Origin: Micrasema longulum
Taxonomy: Eukaryota; Arthropoda; Insecta; Trichoptera; Brachycentridae
Assembly (NCBI GenBank): GCA_022494885.1
Contig: JAGVSM010004866.1
Coordinates: 186,001-250,000, forward strand
Length of the DNA: 64,000 nt
Direction: 5' to 3'
Shown here piece by piece: positions 44,585-55,690 of this stretch. The position numbers and the translations under genes were made by a program. Under the pieces are notes generated by a model that worked only from the letters and a program-made list of their open reading frames with translations, was not told where the DNA came from and did not search any database. Numbering within the stretch: position 1 is the first letter of the stretch; each line of letters begins with the position of its first letter.

Positions 44585-45855
44585 GCAGTATTTTTTAGAT
44601 CCACCTTATTAGCGTCAGTGCTACCTAACCTGCCATTGACCACCAAATTTTCTAATAGTATGTTGTTTACAACTCGTTGAAAAAAAAATATCGCCAATAA
44701 AACGATATTTAAAAATAGAAAAAAAAAGTTTTGGCTTAGTTTGTCAACAATTTTTAAAAAAAAACTCCTGACCTTCCTCATAACAAATTCATAAGCGATT
44801 GAAGATTAAAATATTAAATTAAAGGAAATATTCTCTTCAGCCATTTTTAAATATTTCCAGGAAATAAAAAAATAACGTCATCTTCCCGTTAAAATATTAT
44901 TACTTAGACATTCAGTCTTAGTGTATATACGAATGTGTAGATATTTACTCTAAGCATAAAAAAATGAACTCCTGCGTTGGCAAAGAGTAAAAAGGATCAA
45001 CATATAGGTCAACGATATGTCGCTAGAAATTTCAACTGCTTTGGAACTCTTTGAATCGTGTTTTTTTTATTAAAATCTATTCTTTACGGCGACTAAATAG
45101 TAGATAAGAGTTAATACTTGAAGATACTGGAAAAAATCACTCAAAAAGTTGACCTGTTGCATTATTCATGTGAATCAGAATCGCCGGATGGGCAGGGCAG
45201 GACAGGGCAAAAAGGTCTCTGACTGAAATAATAATTACATTAATGATGATGAGAGATATCGACGCAATTTCATAAAACGTATAGTATTGAGGAGGTTCGT
45301 AAGTTGCGGGCGTTTCCTCACCAGTTATGATGTCATAAAAGAAGAATGGCAGTGTCAATATAGACTACTTGTTATTCTACAACCGAGTTGTCTACTCCTT
45401 GAAATGCCGTATTTAGTTAATGAAACACACTGCTAAATATTATACAGGCAAGAAGCTAACAGCCTTCGACATAATGTGTTACTAGCGTGTGGTATTTTAC
45501 ATGTTAATTTTACTCATATGGCCTGCCTTTAAATACCAAATTCACAGCGAACGGCGATTTGCTACGAGTGTCAACATGGTATAAGCATAGCAATAATTTA
45601 TAGTATATTTATGTAAGAAGTCTGTTCTAAATCAATTCTTTGTGTAAAAAATATATAAATCAAACTAAACAGAAATAGTCTTCCTCGGCACGGGTTTTCC
45701 CAGCAATAAATACATTTTGAATTCAATAATTATCATATAATATATTCGGAAGTCATATAAAATAAATAAAAATAAATCAGTACATCAAACAAATAAATTA
45801 ATATTTTTGAAAATGTAACAAATATAATATAAATTACATGTCTTTGTTAATTTTT
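44585..45855. other. Gene-poor stretch
   Basis: No supported gene or repeat end; overlapping short frames lack domain signal. Confidence 0.4.
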
Positions 45856-45859
45856 TTTT

Positions 45860-46231
45860 AATATACCTACTCTGGGGGGTCGCAGGACAATAACTAACGT
45901 AATATTTTTATATAAAATCATTAATTCTAAATTCAATTGCAAAAAAAAAAAAAAAAAATTCAATTGCTGCGAACTTCTGGATATTAATTTACCAACTCGT
46001 AGAACTAGACAAAATACTCATTATTATTGTCACCCTTCTCAAACCAGATATCTTTGTCACTCACTTATATCGCTTATACGCGGACTAGGAAATGAATGTT
46101 CCTCTCATATCGACATTTTAACTCAAGTCTCTGTGATTTTAAATCATCTCTTTATAAATATTTTATTATGTTCTATAGAAACGATTAACGAATTATTTGC
46201 AAAAGCTACTTATGTTAACGATCTGGCGTGA
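45860..46231 (+). pseudogene. Jockey-type LINE ORF2 C-terminal remnant
   Basis: The frame reads PTLGGRRTITNVIFLYKIIN then SKFNC and, beyond a poly(A) interruption, CELLDINLPTRRTRQN and a TGA at 46229-46231. R-R...(F)LYKI(I/V)N...(D/N)C..LL..IN..(V/L)P.R.TR is the typical end of Jockey-group reverse transcriptases. The poly(A) insert with its repeat is 27 bp, so the frame is kept. The terminal codons match the 3' end fragment at 27485-27545. Confidence 0.75.
45929..45967 (+). mobile_element. Poly(A)-only insertion with direct repeats
   Basis: TTCAATTGC lies on both sides of a run of about 18 A residues (left repeat ends 45940, right ends 45967). Removing the A run and one repeat restores a continuous LINE reading frame. 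This looks like a retrotransposition event that copied nothing but the poly(A) tail, with a target duplication of 9-12 bp. Confidence 0.6.
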
Positions 46232-46569
46232 ACTAATTTTATATTCATATATACCGACTTTTTTATATCTTTTGTATGCTAACAAACAAAAATGTATACA
46301 TATATATATATAAAAAAATAAAATATTTTTATAACCATGTTTTAATAATGTATTTTTGATTTTCGTGTATCTGACTCACTCATAAATAAGAGAAATTAAA
46401 AATGAATTGGCAAACTAATTTTAAATGCATTAAATCATTTTTAAAAACCTTCTTTATTGAAACATTTGGTATTGCTTCAGAAGGACGAAGAAATCTGTCG
46501 AAAAATATGAGTGACGAACGTCGACTCGATAGCTATGCTATGTATCTTGAAAACGAAATCAAATGGGGA

Positions 46570-46785
46570 TAAGTCGGCCTTGTAGTAATTGGCGCATTCG
46601 CCTACTATGCTTAAAGTCCCTGGTGTGACTCTTGTCAGAGTCGACTGGAAATATTTGTTTTAATGGTGGTTTATTTTAACTTTGAAACGTAAGACTGATC
46701 CACCTTAACAGGTGATCGATATATATACTACATTTGATGTTCCAATACAATCGGGTGTGAAAAGATATGTGATGGTGATGATGAT
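46570..46785 (+). repeat. SINE family A, full-length copy
   Basis: Head GTCGGCCTTGTAGTAATTGG, CGCATTCGCCTACTATGC, body GAAACGTAAGACTGATCCAC with ACAGGTGATCGATAT, and a GATGGTGATGATGATTATTA end. The B box is decayed. Confidence 0.65.
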
Positions 46786-46949
46786 TATTACTAAAATAAA
46801 AATTAAAAATCACTTTGTACTTTTCACCACTCAAAACATTATTAAACGAAACAACACGTTTCGGATAATCGAGCCTTTTAATTTAATCATGTCATTCTAC
46901 AAAATAAATGCCAAAACAATAAATTATATGACGGTGAAAATTAAAAAGT

Positions 46950-47120
46950 TCCTAAGCGACATGTAGAGGCTTTACAAAAGATCGAATTCATGTTTTTTTT
47001 ATTAATAAAAATGTCTTATTCAGACTAATTATTTTGGCGCGATTTATACATAATTTAAATACAAATGAAAAATATCTAATAAAAATACCACTTTGTTTTT
47101 TTAGTGTAATTTTTCATTTA
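46950..47120. repeat. Dispersed repeat F, copy 2
   Basis: Matches 31335-31500 (AAGCGACATGTAGAGGCTTT, T-run, ATTATTTTGGCG). It has no coding capacity. Confidence 0.5.
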
Positions 47121-47124
47121 TTTC

Positions 47125-47990
47125 ATTGTTATAAAATTGATATTTGAAAAACCAACTTTGTGATTTTCCATGTTTAATAATAAAACTATGTTTTTATTTT
47201 GTGTAAAAACTGACATCAATTTAATATGCCTACCCGTTTTAGAACGTTACTTTCTTTGATAAGACTTCAGTTTTAGTTTATTTTTAAGCCTCGACAAAGG
47301 ACGGTCATGTTCTGAAATCGGCCAGAATTTTGGTTTTTACGCGAACAAAAATACCTGCGTAGTTTTATAATTTTAATTTCTTTGTTATTTGTATTCCTTT
47401 ATTGAGTTATTTAATAGCTAACTTTGTATCTCCGAAATAGAAAAATATTTGGTTCTCATATTATGTATGATCATCGAATTGACTATTTGAAATTCTACGG
47501 GTACGATTAAGGCAAATTAATGAATTCCATTTCGAAACATTTACATTAAAAAAAACAGGCTTCGTGCATAACCAGATACATATAATTAGGTATAAATACA
47601 TCTAAAATGTTTGGACGATAAAATATACAAGTTTGGTTATTTGGCACCTACGTTGAAGGTATTCTTTTTTTTAAATGACCTGTCAAATAATTGCCTACTT
47701 TGTTTAAAAAATCTTTTGTTTTCCGCATGGTCAGTGAAGAAAATCGAAGACTATCGAAACAATAAACAATGGCTGAATAAAAATACAATCATTTTCAGAA
47801 GTGGGCATATAAAAATATTTTAGATTCAGCGCCGACAAAATCGGCGTTTTCAAATAAAAATATGTATATTGTAAGTATGGTTGCTTATTATCTCACTCTT
47901 AGTAACCTGTTCTTAGATAACTAGCAACTATTCCTCAGCTATTTTTTCTTAAAATCATTATTTCGATTTTATAAAAGTACAGAAATAATC
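47125..47990. other. AT-rich spacer
   Basis: No gene, array or transposon end is recognised. Confidence 0.4.
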
Positions 47991-47997
47991 AATTAAA

Positions 47998-48077
47998 TTA
48001 TTACAACGTTTGAGTTTGTCCAAATGTTTGTAGACAATTATCTACAAACATTTGGACAAATTCAAATATTGTAATAA
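47998..48077. ncRNA. Long near-perfect hairpin (pre-miRNA-like or foldback MITE)
   Basis: Arms 47998-48034 and 48041-48077 pair over 37 bases around a six-base loop CAATTA. The inner 20 bp (TTTGTCCAAATGTTTGTAGA) are perfect. Further out the left arm has ACAACGTTTGAG against ACAATATTTGAA in the right-arm complement: in RNA this is one C-A mismatch and two G-U pairs. An 80-nt hairpin with wobble-type changes could be a miRNA precursor or a tiny MITE. The loop is short for a miRNA, so the transposon reading is at least as likely. Confidence 0.45.
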
Positions 48078-48269
48078 AACTAACTGGTCCAAGAAGCATT
48101 TTAAAATTGGAAAATTGTTTTCATGCGTTGCCTAGTATGTGAAATAATTCAGTCAGATAAATCTTTTCACATCAATAAAGGTTTTGGCTCTTTCACTTCA
48201 CTGAAATCAACAAATGGAAGAATTGAAGAAATATGGATGTTCAAACATAAGCAAAATGGTGTATGTTAC

Positions 48270-48475
48270 GTAAAGGTTAGATAATCAGTCTTATGCTTCA
48301 GGTACCAGTCCAGGGGAAATGAAATATTCTAGTGTAAAAACACCCTTTTAAATAAATATTCCATTTCAACCATATCTAAATTTTTATGTCAACTATGTCG
48401 GCTATCGATCCCGCGACCTTTTGCATAGTTGGCAAACGAGCTGACCATTATACCACGAGGCCGACCAATAAAGTA
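48270..48475 (-). repeat. SINE family A, head-intact copy
   Basis: On the minus strand the head reads GTCGGCCTCGTGGTATAATG, GTCAGCTCGTTTGCC, B box GGGATCGATAGCC, then GGAATATTTATTTAAAAGGG, CATTTCCCCTGGACTGGTAC and TGAAGCATAAGACTGATTAT. The head resembles tRNA-Asp/Glu/Gly starts (CGTGGTATAATGGTCA), the clearest indication of the tRNA origin of this family. The 3' block is missing. Confidence 0.75.
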
Positions 48476-48989
48476 TAATAAAAAACTCAGTTTATGGAAT
48501 ATAATAAAAATTAGTATGTACCTATTAAAGTTGCAATACTGGTTTAGAAATACCATAAACCTCTTCTATACCCACATAGTCGCGCACTGGGATGCCAACT
48601 GCAGTGTGTCATAACTTTATTAATTTCTGATATCTATCCAAATAGACCCAGATTGTGTGCAGAAATCTCGTCCTAACCCTGATCACCCTGTCTATAATAA
48701 CGGGTAGAGAAGTCAATGTGTTGCTGTACGAAATCTATGTATGACAACAACATATCTACAGTCGTCTGCTTACTCACATATACTGGCACCGTCATTTTAC
48801 CTTTGTATCTCCTAGAAACCAGCTACTTACTTGAGCTTGACTTCCAAGTACTCTAATAATTTAGTAAATTGTACTGCTGAAATATTATTATTAGATTTTC
48901 ACAACTACCAAAGTGCATAACAGTTAACAAAGCTAGTTGTTTAAAAAAAAAAGTACATTAACGACGAAGTGATTTTTTATTTTTTCTTC

Positions 48990-49290
48990 TTCTTTTCCGC
49001 ATCCGCTTCTAAGTGGAGCATGTGCACATCACCAGTTGCCTTCAGGAGATCCTATCGCCAGCCAGCACTTTCGTTTCTTCCCATGTCAATCCAGCCCCTC
49101 TTAATTCCGCCGAATAAAGTCCAAGAAGCAACTTGGGTTTGGGTTCTCCTGAGGCATGCGCAGCTCGTGTCCAAGCCAGGTCCACCACCGCACCCTCAGG
49201 ACGCTCGTTAAAGGAGGCTGCTGCGTCCGTTCTCGGACTTCAATGTTAGTTATAAAATCGAACCACGTTTTACCTAATATTCTTCTCAAA
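48990..49290 (-). pseudogene. RTE-like LINE ORF2 C-terminal tail
   Basis: The minus-strand frame MRRILGKTWFDFITNIEVRE leads to RTQQPP and VRWWTWLGHELRMPQENPNP, then FIRRN and a stop. After a frame change it continues AELRGAGLTWEETKVLAGDR, a stop, and RQLVMCTCST. The order RRILG..W.D.I.N.E...RT.Q.P...RRW.W.GH.LR followed by GLTWEE is the standard end of RTE-type ORF2 proteins. The GRPR(T)TW part between is deleted. It is dead, with at least one frameshift and two stops. Confidence 0.75.
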
Positions 49291-49674
49291 ACTTAGAAGT
49301 TTGGTGTTTTGAGCTTTGGTAAGGTGCCAAGATCCGCACCCATATAGGAGAACTGGCAAAATGCAAGAATTTTTATTTCAATCCATTGATATTCGTTTAT
49401 ACTCAGATTTGACTAATGTATCGATGGTAATAAAAGGTTAGTTAATCTGCTATTGAATCAAGGTATGCTCAATTATCTAACAATAGTTCAGTGGGATCTA
49501 TTTTATTATTATTTTTTTTATATAAATATACATACCTCCTCTTGAAAAATTCATCCAATCTTATGACAAATTGTTTGGTAATATTTTATCGATGCACATT
49601 TATTAAATGCTTAGTTTAAAAAAAAAAATATTGGTTCATATGTTCATATTCCGTATATGTGCGGGAACCTCTTA

Positions 49675-50207
49675 CAAGTAAGCTCAATGTGCTAGCCAAC
49701 CGCCCCATGAGGTGGTAAAACTGGTAATCTGTACACTCGTCTTTATGTTTATTTTGCTACATTACATTGTGCAATATTAACAAGTAAGCTCAATGTGCTA
49801 ACCAATCGCTCCATGAGGTGGTAAAAATGGTGATCTGTATACTCGTTTTTGTGTATATTTTGCAACATTTCATTATGCAATATTAATAAGTAAGCTCAAT
49901 GTGCTGACAAAATAGCCCTATGAGGGGGTAAAACTGGTGATCTGTATACATGTCTGTATGTATATTTTGCTACATTACATTGTGCAATATTAACAAGTAA
50001 GCTCAATGCGCTGACAAAATCGCCCTATGAGGGGGTTAAACTGGTGATCTGTATACTTGTCTCTATGTATATTTTGCTACATTACATTGTGCAATATCAA
50101 CAAGTAAGCTTAATGTGCTAACCAACCGACCCATGAGGTGGTAAAACTAGTGATCTGTATACACAAGTATTTATTATTATTTGCTACATTACATAGTGGA
50201 ATATTAA
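49675..50207 (+). repeat. 106-107 bp minisatellite, five units
   Basis: Units start at 49675, 49781, 49887, 49994 and 50101, each with (C/T)AAGTAAGCTCAATGTGCT, CCCATGAGGTGGTAAAACTG, GTGATCTGTATAC and TTTGCTACATTACATTGTGC. Units 3 and 4 share variants (GACAAAAT, TATGAGGGGG) that units 1, 2 and 5 lack, so they are the youngest duplication. It is non-coding. Confidence 0.9.
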
Positions 50208-50209
50208 CT

Positions 50210-50990
50210 GCGGGATAATAAGGTACGTTAGATCAGATTGAAGGTAGGTAACTAAACATAAAGTTAACCATTATCATTGCAATACCCGTGAAGTCGCCAA
50301 GTAATTATTTAATATTGGTATATTTTGAGACTGGCTGCATAAAAATGGTTAATAATGGTACATTTGGTTCAATCGGCATGTGGGTGGAGTATTTGAGCCC
50401 TTTTGCGACTGTCCACTTTTGTAATTCAGCGTAGGCCGGTCGCGGCAGTACAGAAGTTGAGTCGGCCTTGCTTACTCCCACTAGATCACTGACTTAACGC
50501 TTAATGTGTACGTACGAAGCCTGTTTTGGTCCACACAGAGCAATGTTGGAGGCTGTGGTGCTCTGATTATTGCAAAAAATATAACAAATCGTTACCTTAC
50601 TGTAAACATGTTCTATCTGGAGTATTTCAACCAACAATATTTTAGTATATAGAGTACATAATAGTCGGTAGGTATCTAAAGTGTAAGTTTTAATAATCGT
50701 ATTAAAACGATTTGTTTATCATAAAATAATTTGTAAAGGTGTATTATTTGGTAAATAATAGGTTCGTGTGTATACTTACAATGTATGAGAAATTATATTA
50801 TCTCAATGCTCAATGCCAAAGTGTGCCAAAGAGTAAGAACTTAGTAGGAAAAAAACAACTGCATTGTTTATAATTATAATACAGTGAATCAATAAAATTT
50901 ATTTAAAAATAGTAAAACAAAACGAAAAAGGTTGATAGTGACTTTGTTTCAAAATTACTATCCGTTTTTATATTATTTCAAGGGTTCTAG
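50210..50990. other. Spacer with a GC-balanced patch
   Basis: No gene. The patch 50395-50570 has balanced composition (TAGGCCGGTCGCGGCAGTAC) but no coding frame or known repeat. Confidence 0.4.
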
Positions 50991-50996
50991 TAACTA

Positions 50997-51230
50997 TAAT
51001 AATAAAAATACTTTATAGTTTTATTCAACTTTTATTTATAATTATTTCATAATTTTTTTACGTGACCGACATCGTCAGACTGGACGATGTCGGTCACGAC
51101 GAAACCCGGTCACTGGTTAAAAAAATATAAAATATATATAAATAAAAGTAGAATAAAACTATAAAGTATTTTTATTATTATAATTAAAATGCAGTTCCAC
51201 CAAGAAATGTCAGTAGAAAAACTCAAAGGT
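50997..51230. repeat. Foldback element family D, copy 2
   Basis: Arms 50997-51040 and 51137-51180 are inverted copies over 44 bp with very few differences (AAAATACTTTATAGTTTTAT and its complement). A second, inner inverted repeat, GTGACCGACATCGTC against GACGATGTCGGTCAC, surrounds AGACTG. The segment then reads GACGAAACCCGGTCACTGG. The right flank AAAATGCAGTTCCACCAAGA with AATGTCAG matches copy 1. Confidence 0.7.
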
Positions 51231-51339
51231 TCTAGTAACGTTATCTTATTTAAGGATTGATAATATAAGGATAAATTGATCAATTTGTTTTTTTTTTACT
51301 TTCAGTGCTGCAGAAAAGCGTTTATTTGATATTTTTTAA

Positions 51340-51900
51340 ATACATATTAATATTTGTTACCCACCAAGTCTAAAGACTTTTTGGTGGGACACATTTATTT
51401 TTTTATGACAGGTTTATTTAACAGTATTTTATTTATATTACACAAATTTATTTATCAACATGCACTATAAAACATTCAAAAGATTTCTTCAGTTATTTTT
51501 TTTCTTTTAATGATCTTTCGTGTTAGTGATGTTTGTGGGAGATCATTGAACAACCTTGGAATGACGCAATTTAATGTTAGTTCTCTGAAATAATTTATAA
51601 TTCGGAGAACAACCGGGAGCCCTTAGTTTTTAATCTAGTGTTGTGAATTCGAAACTTTTTTTTTATATTCCGGATCAACAAAGTGATCTACAATCAATTT
51701 GTAGTCACAAAGTTGTTTTACCGGCAGGATATTACATAATATAAAATATTCACCTTCGCCCATATGTAATTGATATACCTTTTTTTGTAAGGATTCTGAA
51801 CAAACAAAATAAACAGGCAGCTTTACGGCACAGAAAGGTATGTATTAGCAATGAAATAAAAAAGAAACCCCCCTATTAAGATGCTAACAAAAGCTATACG
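51340..51900. other. Spacer with a LINE-like hairpin end
   Basis: Contains the hairpin CCCACCAAGTC-TAAA-GACTTTTTGGTGGG (51361-51388). No protein is clear. The sequence to about 51660 might be a LINE 3' region read on the minus strand (REL...PRLF), but this is weak. Confidence 0.35.
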
Positions 51901-52154
51901 CTTGTATTGAATTTAAGTAAGTAAAATATTTAGGATACGATACAAAATAAGGAATAAATTAATTCGTTCATTTAAGCTTGAGTTTCTATGCATGTGCGGA
52001 TGCTTATACTGGCAATGTGGTATTTTGAACAAATTAAGTTGAGTAGAGTGGCTTAAAAGACTAATTTGTTTGAACTGAAAAAATACTATCAAACAAACTT
52101 TAGAGGTGAAAAAACGATTAGAAGATATAACCTTTGTTACTACTAGTACTACTA

Positions 52155-52445
52155 CTACCATCACGCCATTTCCCCGTAGGGGTAGGCAGAGAGAATGGAC
52201 CGCCACATACGTCTATCCTGGCATACATTCCTAGCTTCTTCCACATTCATACATCTTGTCATACACGCCCTTCGGTTCTGTCTGCTTTTGACATGACCAG
52301 ACTTAAGATTTTGGTTTATCTGATCATGCCACGTCTTCCTTGGTCGTCCTCGTCTCACATTGCCGTTCATTTTCGCCATATATACTTGTTTTACCATTAT
52401 TTCGTCGTCCATTCGTTCTACGTGACCAAACCATCTCAGAGAAAA
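52155..52445 (-). pseudogene. LINE ORF2 C-terminal tail with GRPRKTW motif
   Basis: The minus-strand frame reads LRWFGHVERMDDEIMVKQVY, MAKMNGNVRRGRPRKTWHDQ, INQNLKSG..., NRRACMTRCMNVEEARNVCQ and DRRMWRSILSAYPYGEMA before a stop. The order RWFGHV.RM..-RGRP+.TW.D-...-EA...C.DR..WR is the well-known LINE tail found across arthropods. The preserved frame of about 95 codons shows a relatively young or lightly decayed fragment. No RT motif is kept. Confidence 0.75.
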
Positions 52446-52911
52446 AATATGTTGATAACCTTTGCAAGACTAGAATTTGTTAAAAATGCCCCACAGATAC
52501 ATCAAACTCCAAAATACTGATACTGTGCTTTTTAGTATAATGTTAACTGCTAAAACATTATTATTACAAAAACCTTATATTAGAACCATTCCTTAGTAAG
52601 GTAACAAAATGGCATATGATTGCAGAACGATTTGAACGCCATTTCCTGGTGTTCTTTGTCTGGTGACTATATGAGAAACGATTTATGGCATGCTGATACT
52701 TTTCTTGTCGGTTTTGACTAACTGGTTTTCTGTACATAGATGGATTTAATTGAAAATAGAAACTTAATTTAATAAATGTATCACTATGAAATCTAAATCA
52801 AAAATAAAATATTAAATATATTGCATACCTATATTTTTTAAGAACTTTCGAATTCCAGAAACGAAAGAATTTTTTTCCCTTTTTCAATACAAGTTTTTTT
52901 AAATTTAAATT

Positions 52912-53365
52912 TTATTGATAAACCCTTACGGGTTACATACATTTAACAAAATGTTTTCACTTTTAAAATTCACTTTCTACTGTTAATAATAATATTTTTA
53001 ACATCTTTTGTAAAGGTTGTCTGAGTCTTTTATTTAGTTTTGTCTGGTAGTTTATTGTATAATTTCAGTCCATGGTTTATAAGTCTTGATTGTCCTTTTC
53101 TCGTTTTAAAAGATTGTATATGATATTTTTCTGATATTCTCGTATTGTGTTCATGTTTACTACAATTTTTTTCAAGTTTTAATTCTTCGTCTACAATTTC
53201 ATCAGTGGCTAATTTATGAATAAATTTTAAAGATTCTAGTTTAAAGAATTCAGTTACGTTTAATTGTTTAGTTTGTTCAAAAAGTTCTTTAGTTGCTGTT
53301 GGATAGGGAAGGTCATATACTAACTTTAATATTTTATTTATTAATCTAATACTTTCTTATGATGG
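52912..53365 (-). pseudogene. LINE ORF2 C-terminal part and 3' end
   Basis: From about 53360 the minus-strand frame reads ESIRLINKILKLVYDLPYPT, ATKELFEQTKQLNVTEFFKL, ESLKFIHKLATDEIVDEELK, then a basic stretch ending GLKLYNKLPDKTK and TAA. It continues past the TAA with DVKNIIINSRK. K(I)L+L(I)Y.LP..T.T.ELF followed by .LYN.LP is the thumb/C-terminal region of LINE RTs. No ATG is present, so it does not look like an ORF in simple scans. The 3' end carries the hairpin AACCCGTAAGGGTT (52921-52934) and an ATAAAATTTAA tail. Confidence 0.65.
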
Positions 53366-53369
53366 TAAA

Positions 53370-54275
53370 GGGCATTGTCATGATTTTATTTTTATTTATC
53401 GTAGTAATTTAACTAGCAGAGTATCGCACAAATAATGTACGAATTGAATGGGAGCTGATCGGATCGGAAACCCATAACGACAAAAGTGGTTTATCGTCTT
53501 GGATTTTCTTGAATACCTTTATGTTATAAAAGTAAAGTTTGCGCTCATATTTACAAGAGTGTTTTCAGGTTGAAAAACACATAAATAATATAAAGGAGTT
53601 GACACGATCTCGTAACGCACTATAATGTTTATAGGTGTATCCAAGCCACAGCATTGTGAGCACGAAGCATTGTGATTTCTGACAAGATTGTCAATAATTG
53701 CGACCACACCAGTCTTGTCTCTTTGTCTCATACTAAATAACTTTGAGATTACACTTCCTCAATACGTGTGTGGGAATCCTATACGACAATAATAGTCGCA
53801 CGAAGGTCATTGGTCGTTATTTATTACTAAGTTTGCAATGAGAAATTACAGCGACAGTTCTCTTACTAAAAATTCTAAAGTTCGTGTTACGACACAAAAA
53901 ATGGCGTGTATTATTTCAAGTTCATAGCATTGAATTAAACCACACTATTTAATTCTATTTACAAAAGTTATCTTAGTAAATAAATCACTAACCCTTTCAT
54001 CCCGGGTGTTCATTAAAATATACACGATTTTTCAATTATCATTATTGTACCTACCGATATCCAAAACTGTCGAGTGTATTTTTTAATTACTGGAACCCTT
54101 AAGTACCGCTCTATTTTTTTATACGTCGGTAATCAGAATTACACAAAAAAGATCGTTTTTAATGTTGATATATTGACTTCTGGCTGTTTCATTTGTTTTG
54201 GAGCGAATTTCCATGGTCTTTGACTGATATATAAAGCAAGTCTAACCATATATTGTTAAATAATAAGACAGGTTT
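53370..54275. other. Gene-poor stretch
   Basis: No supported gene or repeat boundary. Confidence 0.4.
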
Positions 54276-54279
54276 TTTT

Positions 54280-54460
54280 TTTAATAAAAAATAAATATTT
54301 GCGTTCTTATAATTTGCCCGAATATGCCAATTTCGGGGCCATTTTCGATAAGTTGTAAATAACTCACTATTAAAAAATGGAAACCAAGTTGTGGTGAGCG
54401 GGGTGCAAACACGCGAACCTCGGACCTCTGATCCGTGAGTCTGTGACAGTCTGAGACAGA
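54280..54460 (-). repeat. tRNA-derived SINE, family B
   Basis: Minus-strand ACTCACGGATCAGAGGTCCG, GGTTCGCGTGTTTGCACCCC (decayed B box), then CATTTTTTAATAGTGAGTTA and TTTACAACTTATCGAAAATG. It is older than the copies at 12255 and 28545. Confidence 0.65.
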
Positions 54461-55194
54461 CAGACTAGTTTGAGACCCATTGCTTACAAAAAAAAAATCC
54501 GAAATAATAATTTCAAATAATTATTTTAGTACACGAAATAGAAATAACTTTTTGTTTCCGCAGGAATTGATTCAGGTCTGAAAGAGTTATATAAAATACC
54601 AATTGAACGTTGAATACAAAACGGAAATTGAATATTTGATATTATTGAACCAAATAACCAACTTGGTGGTCTTTTTTGATTTGTTTTCGTATGAACAGGT
54701 GAGTTTTTCACTCGTTTGATAATTTACTTTTCTTTATATTCGTTGCGTGCTGGTACCTATATAAATTCTCATGATTGTGTAATTTTACCATCTAAAAAGA
54801 ATTTAAATTAAAAAATGATATTGCATTTTCTATTCAAAATGGCTAATTAATTTTCTGTACCTACCTATAATATTAACCTCGTAGTTTGGTAATGTAAAAT
54901 GTAATTACGCAAACTACGTTAGTCTGTGAAATTATTTTTTTCCATTAAATTGATAATTTAAGCGTGCAAATCGTCATTAAACGAGTCCAAGAATTTTAGC
55001 ACGATTGGTATTATGTTTGTATAATGCAACTTTGGACTTTGGGTAACTAATATAACTAATCTGGTTACTTTTTAGATCTGCAAAAAATCGAAGATTCGCT
55101 GAAAATATTGTTACCTATCCATGCAGCTAATCGTTTATGTAGGTATAATGCACAGCACTGAAATAAAAAAATCACCGTTTATTATAATATAATT

Positions 55195-55245
55195 TATCAA
55201 GGATCCAATTCTTCAGCTCACGTACCAGTCAAGAGATAAATTAAA
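55195..55245 (-). repeat. SINE family A fragment
   Basis: The complement of CTTCAGCTCACGTACCAGTC then AAGAGATAAATTAAAG matches the middle of the SINE body. It lies 180 bp from a full-length copy of the same family in the opposite orientation. Confidence 0.45.
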
Positions 55246-55419
55246 GATGTACCTACAGACAAACTAGGCATTTCTGAAACGATTCTTCTTGACAAACATC
55301 AATACACTTTTATATCGAGTTTTTACATATACCTACATAAAATAATTGCGTTGACCTAATATTAATTGAATCTCATGTAATTGTTTTTTTGACAATTTTA
55401 ATTAATTGAAAAATGTATT

Positions 55420-55690
55420 TAGTCAGCTTCGTGGTGTACCTAATGATCAGCGCGTTTGCCTACCATGAAGAGGTCCCGGATTCAATTCTCGACATGGTTG
55501 AAATGAAATATTTATTTAAAAAGGTGTTTTTACACTAGAATATTTCGCAATCCCTGGGCTTGTACCTGAAGCGTTAGACTGCTAATCTTACCTTCATGTA
55601 ACAGAATTGATCGAGATACGCTGCGATTGGTGTACCAATGCAGTTCCCTATGCACCATGCAGAAAGGGAATGATGATGATGATGATGTAA
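55420..55690 (+). repeat. SINE family A, reference full-length copy
   Basis: The most complete copy: A-box region CGTGGTGTACCTAATGATCA, GCGCGTTTGCCTACCATGAA, B box GGATTCAATTC, body TATTTATTTAAAAAGGTGTT, ACACTAGAATATTTCGCAAT, CCCTGGGCTTGTACCTGAAG, GATCGAGATACGCTGCGATT, TGGTGTACCAATGCAGTTCC and CTATGCACCATGCAG, ending in (GAT)n at 55675-55687. It is about 270 bp long. Open frames crossing it are chance products. Confidence 0.8.

Noticed and set aside
52134..52520. 128-codon plus-strand ORF
   Set aside because: It is the antisense of a clear LINE tail with RWFGHV and GRPRKTW motifs on the minus strand.
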